A stretch of DNA of 35,936 bases, from contig DAONDU010000003.1 of the NCBI GenBank assembly GCA_035402725.1, positions 1 through 35,936 on the forward strand, in the 5' to 3' direction. Below the pieces are notes generated by a model, which had not been told where the DNA came from, searched no databases, and saw only the letters and a list, made by a program, of their open reading frames with translations. A program made the position numbers and the translations under genes. Positions 20,201 through 26,653 of this stretch are shown here, one piece after another. The DNA is from UPXZ01 sp035402725 (GTDB lineage Bacteria > Bacteroidota > Bacteroidia > Bacteroidales > Paludibacteraceae). The stretch's first letter is position 1, and every line of letters starts with the position of its first letter.

Positions 20201-20409
20201 ACCAATGTTTCATTTTTAGATGCTGAAATTGAAAAGCGACCATCAATATTCGTTAGCGCTCCCCGCGTAGTACCTTTCACCGCAACCGACACACCGATAA
20301 CGGGCATTTGATCTTCCGAAGAAGTTACAACGCCTGTTATAATATTCTGGGCTAAAACAGGTGAAAAAAACAATAGAGAAAGTAACGCTAAAATGTAGAA
20401 TTTCTTCAT
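17287..20409 (-). CDS. SusC/RagA-family TonB-dependent outer-membrane transporter
   Basis: 1040 residues, normal for SusC. After the signal peptide (ending VLAQ, about residue 21) comes a carboxypeptidase-regulatory-like domain (about 24-105, 'GVSVAVKGTTRGALTNIDGRFSI'), then the 'EEVVVTAMGVK' segment with the TonB-box region. The plug (about 125-235) carries the family signature 'YVLDGVAISGG' and 'ITVLKGAAASALYGQSGANGAVLITT'. The remaining 800 residues form the beta-barrel, ending in the aromatic residue expected of outer-membrane barrels (SATF). It pumps oligosaccharides or peptides captured by SusD into the periplasm using TonB/ExbBD energy. It is the first gene of the locus, 54 bases downstream of a TAnnTTTG element. 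No sigma/anti-sigma or hybrid two-component regulator sits next to it in the window. Confidence 0.95.
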   Translation of the reverse strand: MKKFYILALLSLLFFSPVLAQNIITGVVTSSEDQMPVIGVSVAVKGTTRGALTNIDGRFSISASKNETLVFSYVGMEKQELKLGDQTVVNIVLKPVAEFLEEVVVTAMGVKAEKKKLNFAVQTVNSDALTEGRQSNFVNGLQGKVSGINVTNSGGSPNSGSLLIIRGISSINPSQSNAPLYVLDGVAISGGVSDINPNDIENITVLKGAAASALYGQSGANGAVLITTKQGVVGKTTTNVNASIQTNQPIRTPAKQSIYGPGTLGFYKPEASGGYGGWGPLLGSDEPRYDNIKNFFKDGFYQKYDINVSGGSEKVKAYASAFYSKDEGIVVNDYLNKVGILAKGSYDISKKIVFSAMANIVNDVYRGAGGISSAYSWPINDDITNYMENGKVRYRYISEKLKSGSPISPLFSRYMDYGKNDNLRAIMQGAVNYKAFKNFEAIGRVNFETNSYLYDGYAVPRFDDSVILPDAPKADQYGDNTDAYAQALANYNSNYYKSPYFNQADYANVDKNLLGNYSHSNSRSQYLTLMGILTYKINLPSELSMDLLLGGELKTRDGISSSINGRDFIVPGIYSLENVKEIQGVNDIGVSHTQRRNGGIFDQITLDYKGMASISATSRWDWSSTLSQEFSPYFYPSITGGVLFSELFKLSNKWFNYGKVRGNWARVGKDTPAPFLFDRKYTQYPTLPDGGYGVDPSKSVASLLRPEMSDSWEIGLETRLFNNKTHFDFAYYSTYVDNQIVTVRVSPASGYILQTRNEGTVENHGVEFLWEQDILTNRDFTWKSSMTFGFNRGKVVKLPDDIVEIQGTQYTDVFPTAYLNGSTTAISGKDYLRTEDGEVIVNTDGYPKINPTKSVLIGNREPDFLMGLNNSFYFKGINVAFLIDGRKGGDIYNATSRGMWSDGQHKDLEFYRGRQVVWDGVVQQPDGTYTKNTTPIVLDSKTITEYYAGVSSNFIEDGSYIRLNYLTIGYNFSSLIKNKTQFTSLKCSLTGSNLFLLTKYTGSDPQINANTGSGGTGGMGIDYYPVPPTRGIHLTVSATF

Positions 20410-20819
20410 AGAACTTATTTTTTGTAAGTTTGATAATAAATATAGGTTCTCCTAACAGAGACCAAAGTTAGAAAAAATAATTTAAAAAGTCCAGTTCTTT
20501 TTTGTGTTTTTTTTCTTAATGCAAAATTTACAAAATGTTACAACCATATAAGTAGCTTTTTATCACAAAAAAGTAACAGTATATTAATGATTTACGTTCA
20601 AATAATAAACTTTTTACAGTTAAGCATAAATTTTTATCCGCATAACTGACATTTTTTGCATGCCTTATTAACTAAAAATCACATTTTAATCAAACACTAA
20701 ATCGTAATATTGAATTTATTTAATTCTATTTTTAAACCAAATGTTGTTTTTTTAGTCAATATGTAATTATTTGATAGTTTTTCCCTTTTGCAGGTATTAT
20801 TTTTAAATATATTTCCAAA
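20410..20819. other. Divergent intergenic region (410 bases) between SusC and the small T9SS gene
   Basis: Very A+T-rich spacer from which the SusC locus (-) and the gene at 20820 (+) are read outwards. It holds the SusC -7 element at 20463-20470. It also holds a spaced inverted pair TGTTAC (20536-20541) and GTAACA (20573-20578) that could be an operator, though 6-base arms are weak evidence. For the plus strand, TTTG at 20787-20790 followed by an approximate -7 (TATATTTC, 20808-20815) is a poor promoter candidate because it leaves almost no leader. Nothing coding is seen. Confidence 0.6.
20463..20470 (-). promoter_or_regulatory. -7 promoter element of the SusC locus
   Basis: On the minus strand the sequence is TAACTTTG, a full match to the Bacteroidetes -7 consensus TAnnTTTG, 54 bases before the SusC ATG. 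The -33 region is T-rich but has no exact TTTG, which may mean that an activator is needed. Confidence 0.6.
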
Positions 20820-21305
20820 ATGAAAAAAGATATTTTTCTACACTCTCTTTTTGCCGGATTAATATTGTTGAGCTCAATCAACTCATACGGGCAATCCTCG
20901 CTTTGTATTTTCAAAAATGATGATTCACAAATAAATTCATGGCTTATAAGTCAGATAAAAATTACATTTTCGGAAAACAATCTATTGGTTTACAACGGAA
21001 ACTCCACAACAAACATCCCGTTAAATAACATCAGGAAGATTACCTTTTCCTCAACAAACACAAATGTCAGCACTGAAAATTTTTCAAACAGCTTGACGCT
21101 TTATCCCAATCCGGTAAGCAACATATTGCATTTGAAAAATCTGAATTCAGAAAATCTCACTGTCAGGATTTTTAGCATTGACGGAAAAGCTGTACTCACC
21201 CGTACGCTTTCAACCTACCACACGGATATAGATGTGACAATACTCCCGAAAGGATTATACATTCTCAAAGCAAATGATCAAACTGTCAGATTTACAAAAA
21301 AATGA
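20820..21305 (+). CDS. Small T9SS-secreted protein with a 'FKND ... I..ITF' domain
   Basis: 161 residues, signal peptide MKKDIFLHSLFAGLILLSSINSYGQ. The middle (about 27-78) has the pattern 'LCIFKNDDS ... ISQIKITFSENNLLVYNGN ... IPLNNIRKITFSS', a short beta domain found at the N-terminus of many Bacteroidota surface proteins, where it usually reads 'SEIDSITF'. The tail (about 88-161) is a type A T9SS sorting domain: 'LTLYPNPVSNILHL', 'VRIFSIDGKAVLT', 'LPKGLYILKANDQTVRFTKK'. There is no further domain, so this is nearly a bare sorting unit. Its TGA overlaps the next gene's ATG (ATGA, 21302-21305). That gene starts with the same kind of N-terminal domain but lacks the sorting tail, so the two may act as a pair. 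Confidence 0.75.
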   Translation: MKKDIFLHSLFAGLILLSSINSYGQSSLCIFKNDDSQINSWLISQIKITFSENNLLVYNGNSTTNIPLNNIRKITFSSTNTNVSTENFSNSLTLYPNPVSNILHLKNLNSENLTVRIFSIDGKAVLTRTLSTYHTDIDVTILPKGLYILKANDQTVRFTKK

Positions 21306-24184
21306 AAAAAACAATCCTTTCCATCCTTTTAATCGCAGGTGTAATCAGCTTATTTGCAAGTGAATATATTTTTATTTTCAAAAACGATCACTCGGTAACA
21401 AGCATAGCAATCTCAGCTATCGACAGTATAAAGTTTTCGGACGATCAAACACAGCTTAACATACACAAATCCGACCAGTCGCTAATTCATTATTCTGTTT
21501 CAGAACTGGACAGCATCACATTTGGAAGTATATATACCCCTGATGTAAGCATTACTTACAACAACAGTGTTGTAACCATCTCTAATCCATACCAGTATAA
21601 AGGAATAAACATCACCACTTCCGGAGCTGATGTTATTGTAAATTCCACACTTGCTGGCCAAGAGATCAACTATCTGATATCGGGTGCAACATCCGATGGA
21701 TCGATCAAAATATACAGCAATAATAAATATACACTAACACTCAACGGAGCAACCATCACAAATAATGACGGTCCAGCTATAAACTTACAATCAACAAAAA
21801 AATGCACATTAACGCTTGCATCAGGTACAACAAACACGCTTGCTGACGGTTCATCATACTTATCAAGTACCGAAGACCAAAAAGCCTCGTTATTTTCCGA
21901 AGGACAAATTATATTTAAAGGAACCGGTACATTAAATGTATCAAGCAAATCAAAACATGCAATTTGTTGCGATGATTACATTGAAATAGAAGAAGGAAAT
22001 ATTAATGTTACAGCGGCTTCAAAGGATGGAATTCATGCCAAGGGACATTTTAATCTTGAAGGCGGAGCTGTCACTGTTACAGCAACTGGCGATGCTGTGG
22101 AATGCGAAGCCGGAAGCATCAAAGTATCGGGAGGTTCTATTTCATCTACAATATCTTCCGCAGATACTAAAGGATTGAAATCAGACAGCACACTACTGGT
22201 TTCGGGCGGAACAATAAATTTCACTGTTTCGGGAAATCAAGCTAAAGGTTTAAAAGCAGGACAAAATATGACACTTTCAGGTGGAAATATCAACATTACA
22301 ACTTCGGGTGCGGCAGTTTTAGTTGCTTCGGGTTCGGGTTTTGATCCATCGTATTGTACTGCTATAAAATGTGATTCATCCATCTTAATTTCGGGAGCTA
22401 CAATAAATATTACCACTTCGGGAGTTGGAAACAAAGCCATTTCTACTGATAAGAATTTAGATATTACAAGTGGCACAGTAAAAATTGTAGGAACAGGTGC
22501 AGGAGCAACTTATACAAATTCTCTCGGTGTGATTGACGCTTACGGTTCAAGTGGAATTGATGCTGATGGAAATGTAAGTATTCTTGGAGGAAACATTTCG
22601 GTTTCAGAATCGGGAAGCGCAGCAAAAGGCATTTCTACCGATGGAAATCTAAACATTGGCAATGCATCAAATTCGCCCATTATTTATGTGAAAAATATTG
22701 GAACAAAACTTTTGATTTCTGGAACCGCAAATTACGCAACTGCCGTATATTCTGAACCAAAAAACATCAAAAGCGATGGAATTATGACCATAGCAAACGG
22801 TACAATTGGACTAAATGCAACACAACCCGGAGCAAACACCATTGATTGTGATTCGTTGCTTAATGTTACAGGTGGAGTAATTAATGATACCATTTCGGGT
22901 AATCAATCCAAAGGTTTGAAATCATCCAAAGCAATGACTTTGAGTGGTGGAACAATTAATGTAAAAGCGTCGGGGGCTGTTGTTTTAGAATATACAACTT
23001 CTACAACTCTTCTTGCACCATCGTATTGCTCTGCAATCAAAAGTGATGATGATGTTCTAATTTCGGGAGCAAACATTACAATAAACCACTCAGGAGCAGG
23101 AGGCAAAGGTATTTCTGCGGATAAAAATATTGAAATGACATCGGGTGTAGTAAATATTACCACCACAGGTGGAGGAGCAAAATACTTATATGCAACAAGT
23201 ACGTATGATTCGTATTCTGCAGCAGCTATCACAGCCGACGCAAATATTTCTATTTTGAATGGAAATCTTACAACAAGTAGTTCTGGTACAGGAGGAAAAG
23301 GATTAAAAGCAAATGGAACACTTACTATTGGAAGTTCCACACAAAGCCCAACTGTAAATTTAAATACAACCGGAACAACATTTACTGTGTCGGGAAGCGA
23401 CTTGTGTCATCCTAAAACAATAGTAACAGATGGAGCTATTACAATTGCGAATGGAACAAATACCATATCATCAACTGACGACGCAATTCACTCCGAAACA
23501 TCCATTACAATAAGCGGAGGAAATAACACTATTACAAAAGCTACTGAAGGCATTGAGAGTAAATATATTTACATTACCGGAGGAGAAAACAATATAACAG
23601 CCTCAAACGATGGTCTTAACGGCACAATGGGAACTGTTTCAGGAGGTACCGAAAGTAACGATAATAGTTTAATATCCATAAGTGGTGGCACAACATACGT
23701 TACAGGTGCAGATGCCATTGATGCAAATGGTAACTTTCTTATGACGGGAGGAATTGTATTTTCAAACGGTCCAGCCTCAGGAGCTGAAGAGTTTATTGAC
23801 GCAAACGGTACTGCAAAAATAAACGGTGGAGTATTTGTAGGTTGTAGTAGTGCGGGAATGTTGAAAACATCCACTTTCTCGTCATCAACACAACCGTTTT
23901 TGTATATGACTACCACATTAAATTCATCTACAATGTACACTGTTACCACAGGAGGGAATTGGGTAGCATCGTTTAAACCTAAAAACGGAGGCGGAGTTTG
24001 TCTCGTATCAGCACCTCAAATGACCAAAGGCGGAGCTTATGTAGTTTATACAGGCGGAACTTACACGGGTGGAACATCCATCAATAATTTTTATATGAAT
24101 GGAACGTTTACAAATACAGGTGCATTAATAAAAAAATCAGCAACACTTTCGACTACAGCAACTTTAAATCAAATAAGTTTCTAA
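21302..24184 (+). CDS. Large secreted beta-helix carbohydrate-binding-like protein (Cthe_2159/DUF4353 type)
   Basis: 960 residues, signal peptide MKKTILSILLIAGVISLFAS. An N-terminal 'IFIFKNDHS ... ISAIDSIKFS ... VSELDSITFG' domain (20-75) matches the upstream gene. From about 90 onwards it is a long right-handed beta-helix of short repeats such as 'ISGGTINFTVSG', 'GISTDGNLNI' and 'DAIHSETSITISGGNNTIT', the pattern of carbohydrate-binding-domain proteins related to Clostridium thermocellum Cthe_2159, a calcium-dependent polygalacturonate and cellulose binder. A stretch of about 180 residues occurs twice (about 298-476 and 519-698). The C-terminus (870-960, 'YVVYTGGTYTGGTSINNFYMNG') matches the lipoprotein at 26654. 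There is no T9SS tail and no lipobox. A polyanionic ligand such as polyphosphate or a uronate glycan is a reasonable guess from the neighbouring VTC gene. Confidence 0.8.
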   Translation: MKKTILSILLIAGVISLFASEYIFIFKNDHSVTSIAISAIDSIKFSDDQTQLNIHKSDQSLIHYSVSELDSITFGSIYTPDVSITYNNSVVTISNPYQYKGINITTSGADVIVNSTLAGQEINYLISGATSDGSIKIYSNNKYTLTLNGATITNNDGPAINLQSTKKCTLTLASGTTNTLADGSSYLSSTEDQKASLFSEGQIIFKGTGTLNVSSKSKHAICCDDYIEIEEGNINVTAASKDGIHAKGHFNLEGGAVTVTATGDAVECEAGSIKVSGGSISSTISSADTKGLKSDSTLLVSGGTINFTVSGNQAKGLKAGQNMTLSGGNINITTSGAAVLVASGSGFDPSYCTAIKCDSSILISGATINITTSGVGNKAISTDKNLDITSGTVKIVGTGAGATYTNSLGVIDAYGSSGIDADGNVSILGGNISVSESGSAAKGISTDGNLNIGNASNSPIIYVKNIGTKLLISGTANYATAVYSEPKNIKSDGIMTIANGTIGLNATQPGANTIDCDSLLNVTGGVINDTISGNQSKGLKSSKAMTLSGGTINVKASGAVVLEYTTSTTLLAPSYCSAIKSDDDVLISGANITINHSGAGGKGISADKNIEMTSGVVNITTTGGGAKYLYATSTYDSYSAAAITADANISILNGNLTTSSSGTGGKGLKANGTLTIGSSTQSPTVNLNTTGTTFTVSGSDLCHPKTIVTDGAITIANGTNTISSTDDAIHSETSITISGGNNTITKATEGIESKYIYITGGENNITASNDGLNGTMGTVSGGTESNDNSLISISGGTTYVTGADAIDANGNFLMTGGIVFSNGPASGAEEFIDANGTAKINGGVFVGCSSAGMLKTSTFSSSTQPFLYMTTTLNSSTMYTVTTGGNWVASFKPKNGGGVCLVSAPQMTKGGAYVVYTGGTYTGGTSINNFYMNGTFTNTGALIKKSATLSTTATLNQISF

Positions 24185-24245
24185 AAAGCACATAAAAAAC
24201 GGCTAAAGATAAATAACTTTCTAACAATCTTCAAACCGCGATTTA

Positions 24246-24284
24246 TTGTTCTATCTGTAAAGATGAACTTTTCAGATAGAACAA
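24246..24284. repeat. Perfect 12-base inverted repeat upstream of the VTC operon
   Basis: TTGTTCTATCTG (24246-24257) and CAGATAGAACAA (24273-24284) enclose a 15-base loop. No T run follows on either strand, so it is not a standard terminator. It ends 23 bases before the -7 element of the VTC operon, a place suited to a regulator or to the 3' end of the preceding mRNA. Confidence 0.6.
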
Positions 24285-24307
24285 ACCAGAAGAATCATTT
24301 AATTGAT

Positions 24308-24315
24308 TAACTTTG
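24308..24315 (+). promoter_or_regulatory. -7 promoter element of the VTC-DUF4956-DUF2490 operon
   Basis: TAACTTTG matches TAnnTTTG and lies 75 bases before the ATG at 24390. It is the same octamer as the SusC -7 element. No exact -33 TTTG is present at the usual distance. Confidence 0.55.
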
Positions 24316-24389
24316 CGTGACTATCAGATATTACAAATCTATTACACTTGAATAACTTTCAACACACACCTTATATTTAATCCTGCTGA

Positions 24390-25151
24390 ATGGAAAAATT
24401 TCTTGAGATATTAAACGAATTAGATCCTATTTCATTGGCTGAAATGGATAGTGTAAAACTCCTGAACCGGATGGATGTTAAATACATCTTCCATAAAAGT
24501 GAGTTTGCTGATATACTTACAGTTGCCAATGAATTCTATCGAACTCTTACCATCAACGAAAGACGTTTTGAAAATTACGATAGTCTTTATTTTGATACCG
24601 AAGATTTCAAGCTGTATAATGCACATCACAACGGGAGGTCGAACCGATTCAAACTGAGGATGAGGACTTATATCTATTCTGACCTTCATTTTTTCGAAAT
24701 AAAATTCAAATCGAATCAAAACAGAACCATTAAAAAGCGTGTACAGCTTCCCAAAAAAACAAATGAGATAACGGGTAACGCTCTGGAATTACTTCAAAGC
24801 AAAACCAGCATGCCGGTTGATGATCTTAAACCAGCCTTGCGTATCAAATGTAAAAGAATCACACTGGTAGATAAATCTTTGTCTGAGAGGGTCACCCTTG
24901 ATTTTGACATGAAATACAATCTGGGCAATGACCAATGGCACGAATGGCCTGAACTAGTTATTGCTGAAGTGAAACAGGAAAAATCCGGACATTCACCATT
25001 TATTAAATTCATGTATACAAAACACATCCGTCAGATTTCATTAAGCAAATACTGTTTCGGGATAGCAAACTATATTAACACGGTACGCAAAAATAACTTT
25101 AAAACAAGATTACACTATGTGGACAAAATCTGTAAAAATCATGCCATTTAA
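24390..25151 (+). CDS. VTC-domain protein (polyphosphate polymerase-like), cytosolic
   Basis: 253 residues, all one VTC domain (triphosphate-tunnel fold). In yeast Vtc4 this domain makes polyphosphate from ATP; bacterial members are annotated by homology and most are untested. The tunnel motifs are visible: 'RMDVKYIF' (about 27-34), 'YDSLYFDT' (63-70), 'RFKLRMRTY' (about 85-93) with alternating basic residues, 'FFEIKFKSN' with the ExKxK pattern, 'TIKKR', 'TLDFDMKY' and 'VIAEVKQEK'. Key basic and acidic residues look intact. No membrane segment or SPX domain is present. It overlaps the DUF4956 membrane gene by 11 bases if that gene starts at 25141. The pairing of VTC and DUF4956 recurs in many bacteria, and the membrane partner may export or regulate the polymer (inference). 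Confidence 0.85.
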   Translation: MEKFLEILNELDPISLAEMDSVKLLNRMDVKYIFHKSEFADILTVANEFYRTLTINERRFENYDSLYFDTEDFKLYNAHHNGRSNRFKLRMRTYIYSDLHFFEIKFKSNQNRTIKKRVQLPKKTNEITGNALELLQSKTSMPVDDLKPALRIKCKRITLVDKSLSERVTLDFDMKYNLGNDQWHEWPELVIAEVKQEKSGHSPFIKFMYTKHIRQISLSKYCFGIANYINTVRKNNFKTRLHYVDKICKNHAI

Positions 25152-25896
25152 AACATTAAGTATCATCCTTTTCATGCTACTGCTGATGCCTTCAGGAACT
25201 CGGTCGCAACCACAAATAAGCGCTGCAGCAGCCGAAGCCGAACAAACCGCTTCTGTTCAGTCAAACGATGAATCCAAAGACGTTGTTGACATGTTTACAA
25301 TTGACACAAAAACCGAAAAAAAAACAAAGGACAAAATACAGTTGAATTTCAACTTTTTCTTTAGTTTATTGATTGACCTGGCATTTCTGGCTTTGATTAT
25401 CAGCCTGATATATTACCCTAATTACAAACGACTGGACACGGTATTCACGTTTGTGCTTTTCAATGTATCCATCTTCCTGCTCACCTTCCTGCTCAACCAT
25501 ATCAAAATATCAATGGGTGCAGCCTTTGGATTATTTGCCGTATTCTCGATGCTCCGGTACCGCACTGCAGGAATCAGCGTGAAAGATATGACATATCTGT
25601 TCATATTCATCACCATGGGATTGCTCAGCGGTATTCAACTCGAACTTTACGAACTGGTTATTATTTTCAGTGTACTATTCGTAGTGCTTATTGTGCTCGA
25701 CACCCGAATTTTATTGAAACGCGAATCTACAAAAATTATATATTTCGAAGATGTGGAATTACTTCACACCGATCGTCACCCCGAACTGATTGAGGTACTC
25801 AAACAGCGAACCGGATTAAACATCCACCGCATCACTGTAGAAGAAATATCATATCTGCGCGATTTCGGAATGATAACCATTTATTATTACGAATAA
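25141..25896 (+). CDS. DUF4956 integral membrane protein
   Basis: 251 residues from the ATG at 25141. An ATG at 25117 is in frame, but the one at 25141 gives a clean signal-like start (MPFKTLSIILFMLLLMPSGT) and a shorter overlap (11 bases) with the VTC gene. After a charged linker rich in Lys, Asp and Glu (about 25-70), four membrane segments follow (about 75-98, 104-124, 128-145 and 160-190). They include the DUF4956 core 'GAAFGLFAVFSMLRYRTAGISVKDMTYLFIFI', with its conserved F-S-x-L-R-x-R-T. The last 55 residues form a cytosolic alpha/beta tail. The function is not known; it is a standing neighbour of VTC proteins. The linker before the first core helix is unusual because most members lack a signal peptide. 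It ends in TAATG, sharing one base with the DUF2490 start. Confidence 0.85.
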   Translation: MPFKTLSIILFMLLLMPSGTRSQPQISAAAAEAEQTASVQSNDESKDVVDMFTIDTKTEKKTKDKIQLNFNFFFSLLIDLAFLALIISLIYYPNYKRLDTVFTFVLFNVSIFLLTFLLNHIKISMGAAFGLFAVFSMLRYRTAGISVKDMTYLFIFITMGLLSGIQLELYELVIIFSVLFVVLIVLDTRILLKRESTKIIYFEDVELLHTDRHPELIEVLKQRTGLNIHRITVEEISYLRDFGMITIYYYE

Positions 25897-26603
25897 TGAC
25901 AACGAAGAAGAATTTTCTAATATTCGGATTGTTAATCGCCATGTCCGGAGTTCTGAATGCTCAAAATCAATATGGCACATGGACTAGCGCCGGACTCGAA
26001 AAAAAAGCAGGCAACTGGAATTTCGGAGCCGAAACAGAGCTTCGTACCATTCATTATGTAAGACTGATAAATCGTTGGAGTCTTTCAATGAATGCCGAAT
26101 ACAAAATTGCGAAACCGCTTAAAGTTGGGATTGGTTATGAATTTATGAATGTACTGGACGAGAAATACCTGAACTATCAGTTTCGCAACAGGTTCAATGC
26201 GGATATCTCAGGGAAACAAAAATTGGGAAATTTTGCATTTTCACTCCGTGAACGAATTCAACTCACCAAGAAAAACGACAGCAAAAGGATAGATGAGGAC
26301 GGATACAATGACACTTATAAGATTGATCCTGCCTGGGTATGGCGAAATAAACTGAATGCAGACTACAATATACCAAAATGCAGGTTCACACCGGGTATAT
26401 CGGTTGAAACATATTATTCGCTCAATGATCCCGATGGTAATAAACTGGATAAACTCAGGTATATACTGTACACGGATTATAAAATAAATAAATACAATAA
26501 AATCAAAATATTTGGAGTTCTTAATTCGGAAAAAGGTACCGATGAGGCTGACTATTCCGGCAAATACAACCTGGGGCTGAGTTTTTCGCATGAAATTAAA
26601 TAA
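25896..26603 (+). CDS. DUF2490 outer-membrane beta-barrel protein
   Basis: 235 residues, signal peptide MTTKKNFLIFGLLIAMSGVLNAQ. The rest is made of amphipathic strands of alternating polarity: 'QYGTWTSAGLEKKAGNWNFGAETELRT', 'LKVGIGYEFMNVLDEKY', 'FAFSLRERIQLTKK', 'WVWRNKLNADYN', 'KLDKLRYILYTDYKINKYNKIKIFG' and 'YNLGLSFSHEIK'. This is the DUF2490 pattern and predicts an 8-12 strand outer-membrane barrel. Its start overlaps the DUF4956 stop by one base, so an outer-membrane barrel, an inner-membrane protein and a polymerase-like enzyme are made together. That arrangement suggests an envelope-spanning path for a polymer, but this is inference. Confidence 0.8.
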   Translation: MTTKKNFLIFGLLIAMSGVLNAQNQYGTWTSAGLEKKAGNWNFGAETELRTIHYVRLINRWSLSMNAEYKIAKPLKVGIGYEFMNVLDEKYLNYQFRNRFNADISGKQKLGNFAFSLRERIQLTKKNDSKRIDEDGYNDTYKIDPAWVWRNKLNADYNIPKCRFTPGISVETYYSLNDPDGNKLDKLRYILYTDYKINKYNKIKIFGVLNSEKGTDEADYSGKYNLGLSFSHEIK

Positions 26604-26653
26604 CAAACCATATGGGTAAATAATGTGTCAAATAGCTTGTATTTAATAAAACC

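Noticed and set aside
20536..20578. TGTTAC ... GTAACA as an operator of the SusC locus
   Set aside because: Six-base arms 31 bases apart in A+T-rich DNA are expected by chance; noted only in the region description.
21670..23949. Several long open frames on the minus strand inside the 960-residue beta-helix gene
   Set aside because: The repeat composition (Gly, Thr, Ser, Asn codons) makes the antisense frames open by chance. Their products are Pro/Val/Phe-rich with no signal, motif or spacing expected of genes, while the plus-strand frame has a signal peptide and a homologous partner.
25117..25140. Earlier ATG for the DUF4956 protein
   Set aside because: It places a charged, non-signal stretch in front of the hydrophobic start and lengthens the overlap with the VTC gene to 35 bases.
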